Assembly: GCA_016704655.1 (NCBI GenBank)
Contig: JADIZR010000007.1
Span: 124,001 to 188,000, forward strand
Length of the DNA: 64,000 nucleotides
Source of the DNA: Pseudomonadota bacterium
GTDB taxonomy: Bacteria > Pseudomonadota > Gammaproteobacteria > Steroidobacterales > Steroidobacteraceae
Direction of reading: 5' to 3'
Shown: piece by piece, positions 1 to 8,924 of the stretch
How the letters are laid out: every line of letters begins with the position of its first letter
Position numbering within the stretch: position 1 is the first letter of the stretch
Notes under the pieces: generated by a model
Told to the model about the DNA's origin: nothing
Databases searched by the model: none
What the model saw: only the letters and a program-made list of their open reading frames with translations
Made by a program: the position numbers and the translations under genes

Positions 1-1
1 G

Positions 2-178
2 GATCGCGAAGAGCGCGGTCAGGGGACGAAGTCGGCGGTGCAGGAAGTGCAGGATTCGTTCGGCCTGCCCGTCATTTCGGTGCTGCGACTGCGCGACCTC
101 ATGGCCCACCTGGAGGCCACGGGCGACAGTGTGGTGCTGCAGTCGGTTCGGGCCTATCGCGACCAGTACGGGGTCTGA
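2..178 (+). CDS. pyrE: orotate phosphoribosyltransferase, C-terminal end
   Basis: This is the last 58 codons of PyrE, which joins orotate to PRPP to make orotidine 5'-phosphate in cytosolic pyrimidine synthesis. The fragment opens with the DREERGQG segment that follows the PRPP-binding loop in this family, then QEVQDSFGLPVISV and the family ending AYRDQYGV before TGA at 176-178. The 5' part and the catalytic loop lie outside the window. PyrE near dut and coaBC matches the E. coli neighbourhood, which supports the call. The identification rests on the C-terminal match only. Confidence 0.85.
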   Translation, partial: DREERGQGTKSAVQEVQDSFGLPVISVLRLRDLMAHLEATGDSVVLQSVRAYRDQYGV

Positions 179-191
179 AGACGGCCCCCAG

Positions 192-207
192 TTTGACGCA
201 GGTCACA
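192..207. promoter_or_regulatory. CRP-like palindrome
   Basis: TTTGACGCAGGTCACA matches the CRP-family consensus TGTGA-N6-TCACA at nine of ten positions. It lies about 57 bp upstream of the ATG at 264. Regulation of the next gene by a CRP/Clp-type protein is inferred from the motif only. Confidence 0.35.
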
Positions 208-263
208 ATGCTGAGCCCGACAAACACCAAAATGCTGCAAAACGGAGGGGTTCTGGCCTCAGA

Positions 264-977
264 ATGCCCGTCATGCGCGCAGACCCTCTGACCGCTCCCT
301 CCTCGACTCCCGCCCGAGTCCGTCTCGGCGTGGTCGTCGCCCTGCTGCTGGTGGCCGGCGCTCTCGCCGCCGGTGTCGCCGACGCCGCACAGAAGAAGAA
401 GCCCAAGTCGAGCGGGCCGTCGCTGAGCGACGAGCACGTCTACCGCTGCAAGAGCGCGTCCGGGCACAGCTTCTTCGGCCAGAACATCCCGCCCGAGTGC
501 ATGGGCGCCGACGTCGAAGTGCTCGACCAGTCGGGTCGCGTAGTGCGCATGATCCCGGGCGCGAAGTCGCTCGAGCAGATCGCGGCGCAGAAAGCAGCCG
601 ACGACGCCAAGGCCGCGGCTGCGCAGCGCGACCGCACGTTGCTCGCCACGTACCTCTCGGTCGCGGACATCGAACGGCTGCGCGACCAGCGTATCGAACT
701 GCTCGAACAGCAGAACGTCGTGACGCGCCAGTACATCACCAATCTGCGCGCACGCGAGGCACGGTTGATGGAATCGGTGCAGCGCTACCGGCCATACAGC
801 CCGAAGCCGAACGCACCAGCGCTGCCCGAGCAGATCGCGAGCGAAATCGTGAATACGGTGAAAGGACTGCAGGTCTACGAGCAGGAACTGACGAAGAACA
901 CCGCGGAGCGCGAGCGCGTGACGCGGGAATTTGCGGCGGATATCGGCCGGTTCAAAGAGCTGAAGGGCGTCAAGTAG
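264..977 (+). CDS. secreted DUF4124-like coiled-coil protein
   Basis: A 237-residue protein of unknown function. The N-terminus has a hydrophobic segment (about residues 19-42) ending ADA, consistent with a Sec signal peptide and periplasmic location. Residues about 55-90 hold a small Cys-containing module (VYRCKSASG, later PPEC) that resembles DUF4124, found in many proteobacterial envelope proteins. The rest (about 100-237) is rich in Ala, Gln, Glu and Arg with heptad-like spacing and is probably coiled coil. ATG 264 was chosen because a GGAGGGG stretch sits 13 bases upstream; ATG 273 in the same frame is an alternative. The DUF4124 assignment is by eye. Confidence 0.65.
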   Translation: MPVMRADPLTAPSSTPARVRLGVVVALLLVAGALAAGVADAAQKKKPKSSGPSLSDEHVYRCKSASGHSFFGQNIPPECMGADVEVLDQSGRVVRMIPGAKSLEQIAAQKAADDAKAAAAQRDRTLLATYLSVADIERLRDQRIELLEQQNVVTRQYITNLRAREARLMESVQRYRPYSPKPNAPALPEQIASEIVNTVKGLQVYEQELTKNTAERERVTREFAADIGRFKELKGVK

Positions 978-1265
978 GGTAAGGAAGTACAGGAAGGACA
1001 GGAAGGACAGGAAGGACAGAAGGGGGGGCCCCGCCCCGGGCGGCGGGCGGGGGCGGGTCTCGCCCCCCCACCTCTTCCCCCGCGCCCCGCGCCGGCCGCG
1101 GCCGGCGGCGCCGGGGGGCCGCGCCCGCCGGCGCCCGCGGCGGCCGCCGCGCGGGCGGCCCGCGGGGGGGCCGGGGGGGGGCGGGGGGGGGGGGGGGGGG
1201 CAGGGAGAAGAGGGCGGTTGCGGCAGTGCTGGCTATTCCTCCCCTTCCTGACCTTCCTCCCCTTC
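978..1265. repeat. purine/pyrimidine repeats around a pure G/C block
   Basis: No gene is visible. The gap starts with three tandem copies of AGGAAGGAC (991-1017). It continues into a block with almost no A or T: 1077-1201 is G/C only, including a run of 18 G at 1183-1200. It ends with pyrimidine repeats of the TTCCTCCCC type (about 1233-1272) that run into the last codons and stop of dut. The flanking purine and pyrimidine arms could pair as a large hairpin. The G/C block does not look like ordinary DNA of this genome and may be a consensus artefact. Confidence 0.7.
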
Positions 1266-1733
1266 CTACCCCCTTCCCGAACTGCCAAACCCCCCGGCTC
1301 CCCGGTCGCTGGCCGAGAACGCCTCAACCACCTCGAACTCCACCTGCACGACGGGCACGACGACCATCTGCGCGATGCGCTCGCCCGGTTCGATCGTGAA
1401 GGCCGCCTGGCCGCGATTCCAGCACGAAACCATCACCTGCCCCTGGTAGTCCGAGTCGATCAGGCCGACAAGATTACCGAGCACGATGCCGTGCTTGTGA
1501 CCGAGACCTGAACGCGGCAGCAGCACGGCGGCCAGGCCCGGATCTTCGAGGTGGATGGCGATGCCGGTGGGAACCAGCTGCGTCTTGCCGGGTTCGAGCA
1601 CCAGCGGTGCGTCGAGGCACGCACGCAGGTCCAGACCAGCGGAACCGGGCGTCGCGTAGTGCGGCAGCGGATATTCCTTGCCGATGCGGGCATCGAGGAT
1701 GCGCACCTGCAGCTGCGGTCGCTGTGCACTCAT
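1266..1733 (-). CDS. dut: deoxyuridine 5'-triphosphate nucleotidohydrolase
   Basis: dUTPase hydrolyses dUTP to dUMP and pyrophosphate, which keeps uracil out of DNA and feeds dTMP synthesis. All five motifs of the trimeric family are present in 155 residues: GSAGLDLRA, PRSGLG, GLIDSDYQG, GERIAQMV and the C-terminal GAGGFGSSG arm. The start is ATG at 1731-1733. It overlaps a TGA (1730-1732) that would end coaBC in the shifted frame, the usual coaBC-dut junction. As sequenced, this frame is continuous with coaBC upstream. I treat that as a frameshift, not a real fusion. Confidence 0.93.
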   Translation of the reverse strand: MSAQRPQLQVRILDARIGKEYPLPHYATPGSAGLDLRACLDAPLVLEPGKTQLVPTGIAIHLEDPGLAAVLLPRSGLGHKHGIVLGNLVGLIDSDYQGQVMVSCWNRGQAAFTIEPGERIAQMVVVPVVQVEFEVVEAFSASDRGAGGFGSSGRG

Positions 1734-2951
1734 CGCGCTCGGCTCCCGGCGAAACGTTCGGCGATCACTTCGATCAACTCCCCGGCGAGCCGGCACTTCG
1801 GGCGCGCGCTCAAGTTCGCGCTTGCCGCCCTGCCAGTACAGCGTGAGCGCGTTGTCGTCGCAGTCGAAGGCGAGGCCTTCACCCACCTGGTTGGCGGCGA
1901 TCATGTCGAGCTTCTTGCCCTCGAGCTTGAGCAGCGCATTGCGTTCGACATTCTGCGTTTCGGCTGCAAAGCCGACCACGAACGGACGCGGCGATCCGGC
2001 CGCCACGGTCGCGAGGATGTCGGGTGTGCGTGCCAGTTGCAGCGTCAGCTCGTCGCTGGTTTTCTTGATCTTGTGTTCCGCGATCTCGCGCATGCGGTAG
2101 TCGGAAACAGCCGCGGCAGCGATGAAGATGTCGGTATCGGCAATTTCGGCCTGCACCGCAGTCATCATCTGCTCGGCGGTCTCGACGTCGACTCGCTTCA
2201 CGCCCGGCGGCGTGGGCACGTTGACCGGGCCGCTGACGATGACCACGCTGGCGCCGGCATCGCGCGCAGCCTCGGCCACCGCGTAACCCATCTTGCCGGA
2301 GCTGCGATTGGTGATGAAACGCACGGGGTCGATACGCTCGCGCGTCGGACCGGCGGTGACGACGACCTTGCGTCCGCGCAGCAGTCCGGCTGTTTCGGCA
2401 CGCGGCGTCGCCAACACGGCCTCGACGATTTCCTGCGGTTCGACCATGCGGCCGGCGCCGGTCTCGCCACAGGCCTGGCTGCCGTCCGCGGGACCGAGGA
2501 TCGTCAACCCACGCTGGCGCAGCACGGCGACGTTCGCTTGCGTTGCGGCATTGGCCCACATCAGTCGATTCATCGCGGGCACGACGACGATGGGTACGTC
2601 GGTTGCGAGGCAAAGCGTCGACAGGAGGTCGTCCGCGAGGCCATGCGCAATCCGCGCAATGAAATCCGCAGTGGCTGGCGCGATGACGATGCGCTGCGGC
2701 CAGCGTGCGAGTTCGATGTGCCCCATGGCCGCTTCAGCCGCGGCGTCCCACAGGTCCGTGCGCACGGGTCGGCCCGATAGCGCCTGGAACGTAAGCGGCG
2801 TGACGAACTGCTGCGCGCCGGCCGTCATGACGACCTGCACGTCGGCGCCGCGATCCTTGAGTCGACGCGTCAGTTCGGCACTCTTGTAGGCGGCGATGCC
2901 GCCCGTGACGCCGAGTACGACGCGCACGTTTAAGGCTTCTGATGCTGACAT
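1730..2951 (-). CDS. coaBC: bifunctional phosphopantothenoylcysteine decarboxylase/synthetase (frameshifted 3' end)
   Basis: CoaBC (Dfp) condenses phosphopantothenate with cysteine (CoaB) and decarboxylates the product (CoaC, FMN) in coenzyme A synthesis. CoaC marks are GVTGGIAAYKS, PAMNRLMW and the active-site Cys in CGETGAGRM. CoaB follows with VVTAGPTRERIDPVRFITN, the dimer segment SSGKMGYA and the lysine motif HKIKKT. The last about 20 codons read as Arg-rich nonsense in the main frame. With one G fewer in the homopolymer at 1780-1783 they read ELIEVIAERFAGSRAR and stop at TGA 1730-1732, overlapping the dut ATG. A sequencing or real one-base insertion is the simplest explanation. Confidence 0.92.
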
Positions 2952-3090
2952 GGCGCACGATTATGGGGGCGCGCCGCGGGGCGCGGCAAAGGGACTGTCC
3001 GCAGTCTGGCGTGACGGTCTCAGGTCATAACCGCCGGCTCTGGCGCCGGAGCAAGCAGTCGGGCACCGCCTTCCAACCCGCAACCGGCGA

Positions 3091-3906
3091 CTATTGCTGG
3101 CACACGGGGCAGAAATACGTCGAACGCTGACCCTGGACGAGGTGCCGGATCGGCGTCCTGCAGCGCCGGCACGGCTCGCCAGCCCGCTCGTAGACGAACA
3201 ATTTCTGGCGGAAGTAGCCGGGCGTGCCGTCCGCATTCACGTAATCGCGCAGCGTGGTCCCGCCCTGGTGGATCGCCTCGCCGAGAACCTGCCGGATCGA
3301 CTCGACGATGCGCTGCCATTCCGTCGGCTTGATCCGTCCGGCGGCCCGGCGCGGGCGGACCCCGGCTCGGAACAAGGCCTCGCTCGCATAGATGTTGCCG
3401 ACGCCCACGACGACGTGCTGATCCATCAGGAACAGTTTCACCGCGGCCTTGCGGCGCCGCGCCCTGCTGGCCAGCAGTTCCGCCGTGAGGCCGTCTTCGA
3501 GCGGCTCCGGCCCCAGCTTCACCAGCAACGGATGCTCTTCTACCGGGCCCGTGCACCAGTGCAGGCTGCCAAAGCGGCGCGGATCGTTGAAACGCAGGCA
3601 CTGGCCCGAATCGAGCACGAGGTCGTAGTGGTCGTGCAGCAGTCGCGGCGAACCCGACGGCATCACGCGCAGGCTGCCGGACATGCCGAGGTGGGCGATG
3701 AGCGAACCGCGGTCGAGATCGATCAGGAGGTACTTGGCACGGCGACGCACGTCGTGAATGTGCTGGCCGACGAGTTCGCGCACGAGCCTCGACTCGACCG
3801 GCCAGCGCAAGCGCGGCTCGCGCAGGTCGAAGGCCGTCACAGCGTGGCCGACGATGGCTTCACGCACACCGCGACGTGTCGTCTCGACTTCGGGTAACTC
3901 GGGCAT
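3091..3906 (-). CDS. mutM: formamidopyrimidine-DNA glycosylase
   Basis: Fpg/MutM removes 8-oxoguanine and ring-opened purines from DNA and nicks the strand by beta,delta-elimination. It is 271 residues, the normal length. The protein begins MPELPEVE, giving the catalytic Pro2 and Glu3. The catalytic lysine lies in RRAKYLL, the helix-two-turn-helix region contains VGVGNIYASEALFRAG, and the end carries a zinc finger C-x2-C-x16-C-x2-C finishing in CPVCQQ. It sits in the radC-rpmBG-mutM neighbourhood of gammaproteobacteria, here as the distal gene of that strand. Confidence 0.96.
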   Translation of the reverse strand: MPELPEVETTRRGVREAIVGHAVTAFDLREPRLRWPVESRLVRELVGQHIHDVRRRAKYLLIDLDRGSLIAHLGMSGSLRVMPSGSPRLLHDHYDLVLDSGQCLRFNDPRRFGSLHWCTGPVEEHPLLVKLGPEPLEDGLTAELLASRARRRKAAVKLFLMDQHVVVGVGNIYASEALFRAGVRPRRAAGRIKPTEWQRIVESIRQVLGEAIHQGGTTLRDYVNADGTPGYFRQKLFVYERAGEPCRRCRTPIRHLVQGQRSTYFCPVCQQ

Positions 3907-4025
3907 CAGGCTCGCGACGTTCCGCTATTTGCCATCGAAAAAACAGGGGCTTCGGTGTGCGCGCCCGCCGTCGCTGATACCGTACCTGTGCATCGCGCCG
4001 GGCCACACGCGGGCAGCCAGAAACG

Positions 4026-4049
4026 AAAAACCCGCCGCAGCGGGTTTTT
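4026..4049 (-). terminator. Rho-independent terminator after rpmG
   Basis: A perfect 10-bp stem AAAAACCCGC / GCGGGTTTTT with a CGCA loop. It lies 43 bp past the rpmG stop and has a U-run on either strand, so it can end the rpmB-rpmG transcript and anything coming the other way. A second weaker hairpin (GCATCC / GGATGC) lies at 4053-4073. Confidence 0.85.
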
Positions 4050-4091
4050 CAGGCATCCAGCAGCGCCGGATGCAGCAAGCCAGACCAGGGA

Positions 4092-4247
4092 TTACTTGAT
4101 CTTCGCTTCCTTGTAGGCCACGTGCTTGCGGGCCTTCGGGTCGAACTTCTTGACCTCGAGCTTCTCCGGGTGGAGGCGCTTGTTCTTGGTCGTCGTGTAG
4201 AAGTGGCCGGTGCCGGCGGTCGAAACGAGTTTGATCTTGTCGCGCAT
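4092..4247 (-). CDS. rpmG: 50S ribosomal protein L33
   Basis: A 51-residue basic protein beginning MRDKIKLVSTAGTGHFYTTT and continuing KNKR...KKFDPKARKH, the L33 pattern. L33 is a small protein of the large subunit near the E site. The four zinc-ribbon cysteines of some L33 forms are absent, so this is the C-minus, zinc-independent type. The ATG at 4245-4247 has AGGAGTCAC just upstream. It follows rpmB by 28 bp and both should be co-transcribed, ending at the hairpin at 4026-4049. Confidence 0.95.
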   Translation of the reverse strand: MRDKIKLVSTAGTGHFYTTTKNKRLHPEKLEVKKFDPKARKHVAYKEAKIK

Positions 4248-4275
4248 GTGAGTGACTCCTGCTGCAGCCGGGCCG

Positions 4276-4512
4276 TCAGACCTTCACGCCCTGGGCGCGA
4301 AGCTCGTTGACGACGACTTCGATGCCCTTCTTGTCGATCGTGCGCATGGCATTGCCGGACACGCGCAGGCTGACCCAGCGCTTTTCGGTTTCGAGCCAGA
4401 AACGCTGCGTGTGCAGGTTCGGCAGGAAGCGGCGGCGCTTGCGGTTGTTGGCGTGCGAAACGGTGTTGCCGCTCATCGGCTTCTTGCCGGTGACCTGACA
4501 GACTTTCGACAT
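4276..4512 (-). CDS. rpmB: 50S ribosomal protein L28
   Basis: A 78-residue protein, the same length as E. coli L28, starting MSKVCQVTGKKPMSGNTVSH and ending in a basic tail (VVNELRAQGVKV). The longer frame that opens 30 codons upstream is not used: the 78-residue start matches the family and has GGAT 7-10 bases upstream. L28 is a large-subunit assembly protein. It is first in the rpmB-rpmG pair. Confidence 0.96.
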   Translation of the reverse strand: MSKVCQVTGKKPMSGNTVSHANNRKRRRFLPNLHTQRFWLETEKRWVSLRVSGNAMRTIDKKGIEVVVNELRAQGVKV

Positions 4513-4603
4513 GGTGCTGATCCTGTAAACAGACGGGCCGGCCGAATGGCGGACCCCGATAAACGAGCCGCGTTTTATACCAGTGCGGGCAGCTTCGGGC
4601 AAG

Positions 4604-4623
4604 CCCCTGACCCCTAACCCCTT
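4604..4623. repeat. CCCCTRA heptamer repeat
   Basis: Two heptamers CCCCTGA and CCCCTAA followed by CCCCTT, between the upstream side of rpmB and the radC stop. The same unit recurs at 52056-52075 in front of argF', so it belongs to a dispersed short-tandem-repeat family in this genome. Confidence 0.6.
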
Positions 4624-4627
4624 GTTT

Positions 4628-5311
4628 CTAGAGTAGGCCTCTCTCGGCGAATGAAACGCAGGCTGCGTCCCCGACCACGATGTGATCCAGCACCCGGATG
4701 TCCACCAGGGCCAGGGCGTCCCGCAGGCGTCCGGTAATCAATTCGTCCGCCTGGCTGGGCTCGGCGATGCCCGACGGGTGGTTATGGGCCAGGATGACGG
4801 CCGCGGCATTGCGGGTCAGCGCCAGCTTGACGACCTCGCGGGGGTGGACGCTGGCCCCGTCGATCGTGCCGCGGAAGACTTCGTCAAAAGCGATGACCCG
4901 GTGGCGATTGTCCAGGAACAGGCAACAAAAGACTTCATGTTCGCGGTCGCGGAGCCGGGCTCGCAGGAAGTCCCGGGTAGCTCGAGGGTTGGCCAGCGGC
5001 GGGCCAGCGAACATCTGTTCGGCGTAGTGGCGCCGGGACATTTCGAGCGCTGCCTGCAACAAGGCAAATTTGGCCGCGCCGAGGCCGGGGGTGCGGCAGA
5101 CCGCTTGCCGCTCCGCCGTCAGCAGGCCACGCAACGACTTGAACTCACCCAGCAGGCCACGGGCGATGTCGACCGCCGTGCGGCCGCGCGTCCCCGTCTG
5201 CAGCAGGATTGCGAGCAATTCGGCTTCCGAGAGCGCCGTGGCGCCCAGCTTCAGCAGCTTCGCGCGGGGTCGTTCGGTTTCAGGCCACAGGGGCAACGGC
5301 AGCGACGACAT
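4628..5311 (-). CDS. radC: RadC family JAMM/MPN+ protein
   Basis: A 227-residue RadC protein. It has an N-terminal helix-hairpin-helix segment (about residues 15-90, with TPGLGAAKFALL) and a C-terminal MPN+/JAMM metalloprotease-fold domain with the metal motif HNHPSGIAEPSQAD (H-x-H-x10-D), preceded by the conserved HPREVVKLAL. The historical role in DNA repair is doubtful and the true substrate is unknown. Position between coaBC-dut and rpmB follows the gammaproteobacterial arrangement, although radC here runs on the same strand as both. Confidence 0.93.
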   Translation of the reverse strand: MSSLPLPLWPETERPRAKLLKLGATALSEAELLAILLQTGTRGRTAVDIARGLLGEFKSLRGLLTAERQAVCRTPGLGAAKFALLQAALEMSRRHYAEQMFAGPPLANPRATRDFLRARLRDREHEVFCCLFLDNRHRVIAFDEVFRGTIDGASVHPREVVKLALTRNAAAVILAHNHPSGIAEPSQADELITGRLRDALALVDIRVLDHIVVGDAACVSFAERGLL

Positions 5312-5410
5312 CGGGGCTCCTCGGTCGGGGAGCAGCCATGTTGGTGACTGCCGCGGCCCAGGACACGGCTCATATGCGATGAAAGCGCACTGAAATGGCG
5401 CGACCGGACG

Positions 5411-5902
5411 TCAGAGCGCCTTGCGGGCGAAGCGCTCACGCAGCGCGTCGGCCACGGCCGGATGCACGAACTCGGAAATGTTGCCGCCAAGGCTCGCGAT
5501 TTCGCGGATCAGCGTCGACGAGATGAAGTTGAACTGCTCGGTCGGCGTCAGGAACACCGTCTCGACCTGGTCGGTCAGGTGCCGGCTCATGGTCGCAAGC
5601 TGGAACTCGAACTCGAAATCCGACACCGCCCGCAGGCCGCGCATCATCACGTTGAGCCCGTTGACGCGCGCAAATTCCACGGTGAGCCCTGTGTAACCCA
5701 TGACCTCGACGTTCTGGAGGTCGGCGAGCACGATCTTGACCAGCTCGATGCGTTTCTCGAGCGGAAACAACGGCGCTTTCCCCGGATTCGCGGCAATCGC
5801 GACCACGACCTTGTCGAAGATCCGGCTCGCCCGCCGGACCAGGTCATTGTGGCCGTTCGTAAATGGATCGAACGTGCCTGGATACATTGCGCGACTGCTC
5901 AT
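5411..5902 (-). CDS. coaD: phosphopantetheine adenylyltransferase
   Basis: CoaD transfers AMP from ATP to 4'-phosphopantetheine, the penultimate step of coenzyme A synthesis. Its 163 residues contain the nucleotidyltransferase motif YPGTFDPFTNGH, the substrate segment MMRGLRAVSDFEFE and the ISSTLIREI adenylate motif. The ATG at 5900-5902 overlaps the rsmD stop by 4 bp (ATGA), so the two are translationally coupled. Together with coaBC this window carries three CoA-forming activities. Confidence 0.96.
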   Translation of the reverse strand: MSSRAMYPGTFDPFTNGHNDLVRRASRIFDKVVVAIAANPGKAPLFPLEKRIELVKIVLADLQNVEVMGYTGLTVEFARVNGLNVMMRGLRAVSDFEFEFQLATMSRHLTDQVETVFLTPTEQFNFISSTLIREIASLGGNISEFVHPAVADALRERFARKAL

Positions 5903-6609
5903 TCACTCCCCCGTGCCTGGTGATCGTTGTTATGGGCCGGAATGCCCCGGCGGGCGAGATGATAGCCGACGTCGCCCGCGCGCTTGCTGCGTAACAGCGC
6001 CCAGCCAGCGGGCAGCGGGGGCTCGCCCCGGGCCGCCGCGTCTTCGAGATAGATCCACGCCCTGGGGGCCAGCCACCCGCCACGTTCCAGTTTTTCGGCC
6101 AGGACGGGCAACCACGCCTCGCCGTAGGGCGGATCGAGGAACACGATGTCGAAGGGTTTCGAGGCCGGTGGGCCACGTTCGAGCCATGCCAGCGCATCCA
6201 CCTGTTCCACGCGCCCACGATCGCAACGGAGCTGGGCGAGCAGGTCGCGGATCGCCCGGGCGGACACGGCATCGCGCTCGACGAAGACGGCCTCGCCAGC
6301 ACCCCGCGAGAGCGCCTCGATCCCGAGCGCGCCACTGCCCGCGAACAGGTCCAGGCAACGCGCGCCGGCCAGTTCGAATTGCAGCCAGTTGAACAGGGTC
6401 TCGCGGACCCGGTCCGGGGTCGGCCGCAAACCTGCCGCTGGTGGGAAATGCAGCTTGCGACCGCGCCATTCGCCACCGATGATTCGTACTTCGAAACGGC
6501 CGCCTGCAGGGGCAGCCGCGCGGCGAGTCGGGGGAGCGCCCTCCGGACCGTTTGTTGCTTTGGCAAAACGGCCCGTGTGCGGAGTTTCCGGGCGATTGTT
6601 GCGCGGCAT
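5899..6609 (-). CDS. rsmD: 16S rRNA (guanine966-N2)-methyltransferase
   Basis: RsmD methylates G966 of 16S rRNA in the 30S subunit. The 236-residue protein has a disordered basic extension (about 40 residues), the entry segment RIIGGEWRGRKL, the target-binding LRPTPDRVRETLFNWL, the SAM motif LDLFAGSGALGIEALSRGA and the catalytic DPPYG. It is directly upstream of coaD on the minus strand. In E. coli rsmD lies next to ftsY. Here it diverges from the lipase gene that separates it from ftsY. Confidence 0.94.
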   Translation of the reverse strand: MPRNNRPETPHTGRFAKATNGPEGAPPTRRAAAPAGGRFEVRIIGGEWRGRKLHFPPAAGLRPTPDRVRETLFNWLQFELAGARCLDLFAGSGALGIEALSRGAGEAVFVERDAVSARAIRDLLAQLRCDRGRVEQVDALAWLERGPPASKPFDIVFLDPPYGEAWLPVLAEKLERGGWLAPRAWIYLEDAAARGEPPLPAGWALLRSKRAGDVGYHLARRGIPAHNNDHQARGSE

Positions 6610-6688
6610 CGTCAGGCGAGCGTAGGCTTTGCGGCGACTAGTATTAACGCGCGATGTTACGCGCGGCTTAAACCGAGGGGATAGTCAA

Positions 6689-8902
6689 ATGTTGGAGTCC
6701 AGGAACAGGCCGTTCGCGCCGGCGCTCGCAGCAGCGTTGGCAGGCATCGCGCTAGCCGGATGCCATGCGTCGAGTGAGGGACCAGAGTCGCCGCCGCCGC
6801 CAGTCGAGCAGGCAATCGCGAAGTTCAATATCGCGACAGGCAGCTTGCCGTATCCGATCGACCTGTACTTCGTTCCCTCGGCTGCCGCCCCGCTGCCCGA
6901 TGGCACGCTCAATCTGCCGACCGTGCCGTGGCGTAACGCCGCAATGCAGGCCGCCCTGAACTCGCAGGACGGCTGGTCGACCACCGCCAGCCTCGACACG
7001 AGCTTCACCCTGCCACTCGACAGCGCTTCGATCGGCGCCGGCTCGGTGAAGATCATCAAGCTCTGGCTCAACCCGTCGACCAAGGCGCCGGTGAATCCCG
7101 CCGACCCGACACAATTGGGCTTCCTGCCAAGCGGTGCGACGAGTCCGGTTGCAGGACTCCTCACCTACGGCACCGATTTCACGGCTGACGTTTCGCCCGA
7201 CATCGACAGCGGCGGCAAGATCCTGCGCATCACGCCGTTGAAGCCGTTCGACTTCAGCCGGGGCCCTGCGGTGAACAATTCCGGCGCCAATGCGGGCAGG
7301 ATTCTGAACGTCGGCTACCTCGTGGTCCTCACCAACGGCCTCAAGGCGACGACGGGCGACGCGATGTCCCCCGATACGCTTTACGCGGACATCAAGGCCG
7401 CGCCTGCCGATTGCAGCTCGTTTACGGACCCTACGCAGAGACAGGTCTGCCTGCTTTTCAAGGCACATCTGGGCATCGCGCAGGCCACGGGCACGAGTGC
7501 GGCCAACGTCGTGCTGTCGTGGAGTTTTTCCACGCAGTCGATCGACGACTCGCTGAACGTGATTTCGCTGACCGCAGCACCGCAGCAAACGCTGATCGTG
7601 CCTACGGGCCTCACGACGCAGCAGGCCAACGCGGGCTTGCAGGGCAAAGCCAACATCTACGTCGGCTCGACGAGGCTGCCGTATTACCTGACGCCGGCAG
7701 CCACCTCATCTGACAAGGCCGTGCTGACAGGCTTCTGGTCGGCCGCGGCCGCGCCGAACCCGGCGCTGGGACTCGATCCGGACAGCCGCAACCTGACCAT
7801 GTTCAATCCGGCTCCAGCCAAAGTTGCCGACGTCACGGTGCCGTTGCTGGTCACTATTCCGAACGCAACCTCGGCGTGCCCGTATATCTACCCCGTGTCG
7901 TCGCCGCCGGGCGGTTGGCCGGTCGCGATCGTGCAGCACGGCATCACGCGTAACCGCTCGGACGCGCTTGCGATGTCGGATGGCTTCGCCGATGCGTGCT
8001 ACATCGTCGCGTCGATCGACCTGCCGCTGCACGGCATCACCGACCCGACCAACCCGCTGTATTGCGATGTGACCAAGCCACAGTGCATCGGGGCGACGGA
8101 GCGCACCTTCAACGTCGACCTGGTCAACGCAGCGGGGGCGGCCACGCCCGACGGCGTGACCGACCCGTCCGGCACGCACTTCATCAACCTGACCAGCCCG
8201 CGCACCGGCCGCGACAACCTGCGGCAGGGCGAAGCGGACCTGATCGTGTTCACGAAGTCGGTCCAGGCACTTGCAATCGCTCCCGGCACTCCCTTGCCGG
8301 CGGGCCCGGTGGGCGTGAACCCCGCGCGCGTCAGTTTCGCCGGGCAGTCGCTCGGCGGGATCGTCGGCGGTTCGTTTGCGCACTTTGCTGGCGACCTGGT
8401 CACGGTGACGCTGGAGGAGCCGGGTGGCTTGATCACGAAGCTGCTGCTCGATTCGGCGACGTTCGGTCCACGCATCAGCGGCGCAGTGAGTGCGTCAGCC
8501 GTGCGTGACTCGTACTCCTACAACCTGTTCTTCCGCGACATCCAGGCCGTCATTGACTCGGGTGACCCGATCAACCACATCAAGGACGCGGCGACCATGC
8601 ACCCGGTGCATCTGATCAAGGTGCTGGACGATGCGGTCGTCCCGAACAGCGCAACGGACCGCCTGATCGAGGCGGGCGGGCTGAACAAGCTGACTACGCT
8701 CGGTCCGAACGCCGTAGGCCCGGGCAACGGCGGCTATGCGTTCTTCACCCAGGGCGCACACGGCTCGATGTTCGATCCGCGCGCAAGCCTTGCCGCGACC
8801 ATCGAGATGCAGTCGCAGGCCATCAAGTTTGCGGCAACGGCTGTGATGCCGGGCGGTCCATTCGTGTTCCTCACCGACCCGACGGTGCTCGACCTGGACT
8901 GA
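6689..8902 (+). CDS. VolA/Pla-1-like extracellular lipase lipoprotein
   Basis: A 737-residue lipoprotein. The signal peptide ends in LAGC, so Cys25 should be lipidated. The central and C-terminal part is an alpha/beta hydrolase: nucleophile elbow GQSLGG (about residue 555), a probable acid in LDDAVVPNSATDRL and a probable catalytic His in TQGAHGSMFDP near the end. Length, lipobox and this arrangement fit the VolA/Pla-1/cef lipase and phospholipase family on the outer surface of gammaproteobacteria. ATG 6689 has GAGGGG eight bases upstream, which decides the start. Likely role: release of fatty acids from external lipids. Substrate not shown. Confidence 0.75.
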   Translation: MLESRNRPFAPALAAALAGIALAGCHASSEGPESPPPPVEQAIAKFNIATGSLPYPIDLYFVPSAAAPLPDGTLNLPTVPWRNAAMQAALNSQDGWSTTASLDTSFTLPLDSASIGAGSVKIIKLWLNPSTKAPVNPADPTQLGFLPSGATSPVAGLLTYGTDFTADVSPDIDSGGKILRITPLKPFDFSRGPAVNNSGANAGRILNVGYLVVLTNGLKATTGDAMSPDTLYADIKAAPADCSSFTDPTQRQVCLLFKAHLGIAQATGTSAANVVLSWSFSTQSIDDSLNVISLTAAPQQTLIVPTGLTTQQANAGLQGKANIYVGSTRLPYYLTPAATSSDKAVLTGFWSAAAAPNPALGLDPDSRNLTMFNPAPAKVADVTVPLLVTIPNATSACPYIYPVSSPPGGWPVAIVQHGITRNRSDALAMSDGFADACYIVASIDLPLHGITDPTNPLYCDVTKPQCIGATERTFNVDLVNAAGAATPDGVTDPSGTHFINLTSPRTGRDNLRQGEADLIVFTKSVQALAIAPGTPLPAGPVGVNPARVSFAGQSLGGIVGGSFAHFAGDLVTVTLEEPGGLITKLLLDSATFGPRISGAVSASAVRDSYSYNLFFRDIQAVIDSGDPINHIKDAATMHPVHLIKVLDDAVVPNSATDRLIEAGGLNKLTTLGPNAVGPGNGGYAFFTQGAHGSMFDPRASLAATIEMQSQAIKFAATAVMPGGPFVFLTDPTVLDLD

Positions 8903-8924
8903 CGCATCTACGGTTGGCATCAGC

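Noticed and set aside
1266..2951. A fused CoaBC-dUTPase of 561 residues
   Set aside because: The joint is Arg-rich nonsense, and removing one G gives a normal CoaBC end with an ATGA overlap to dut.
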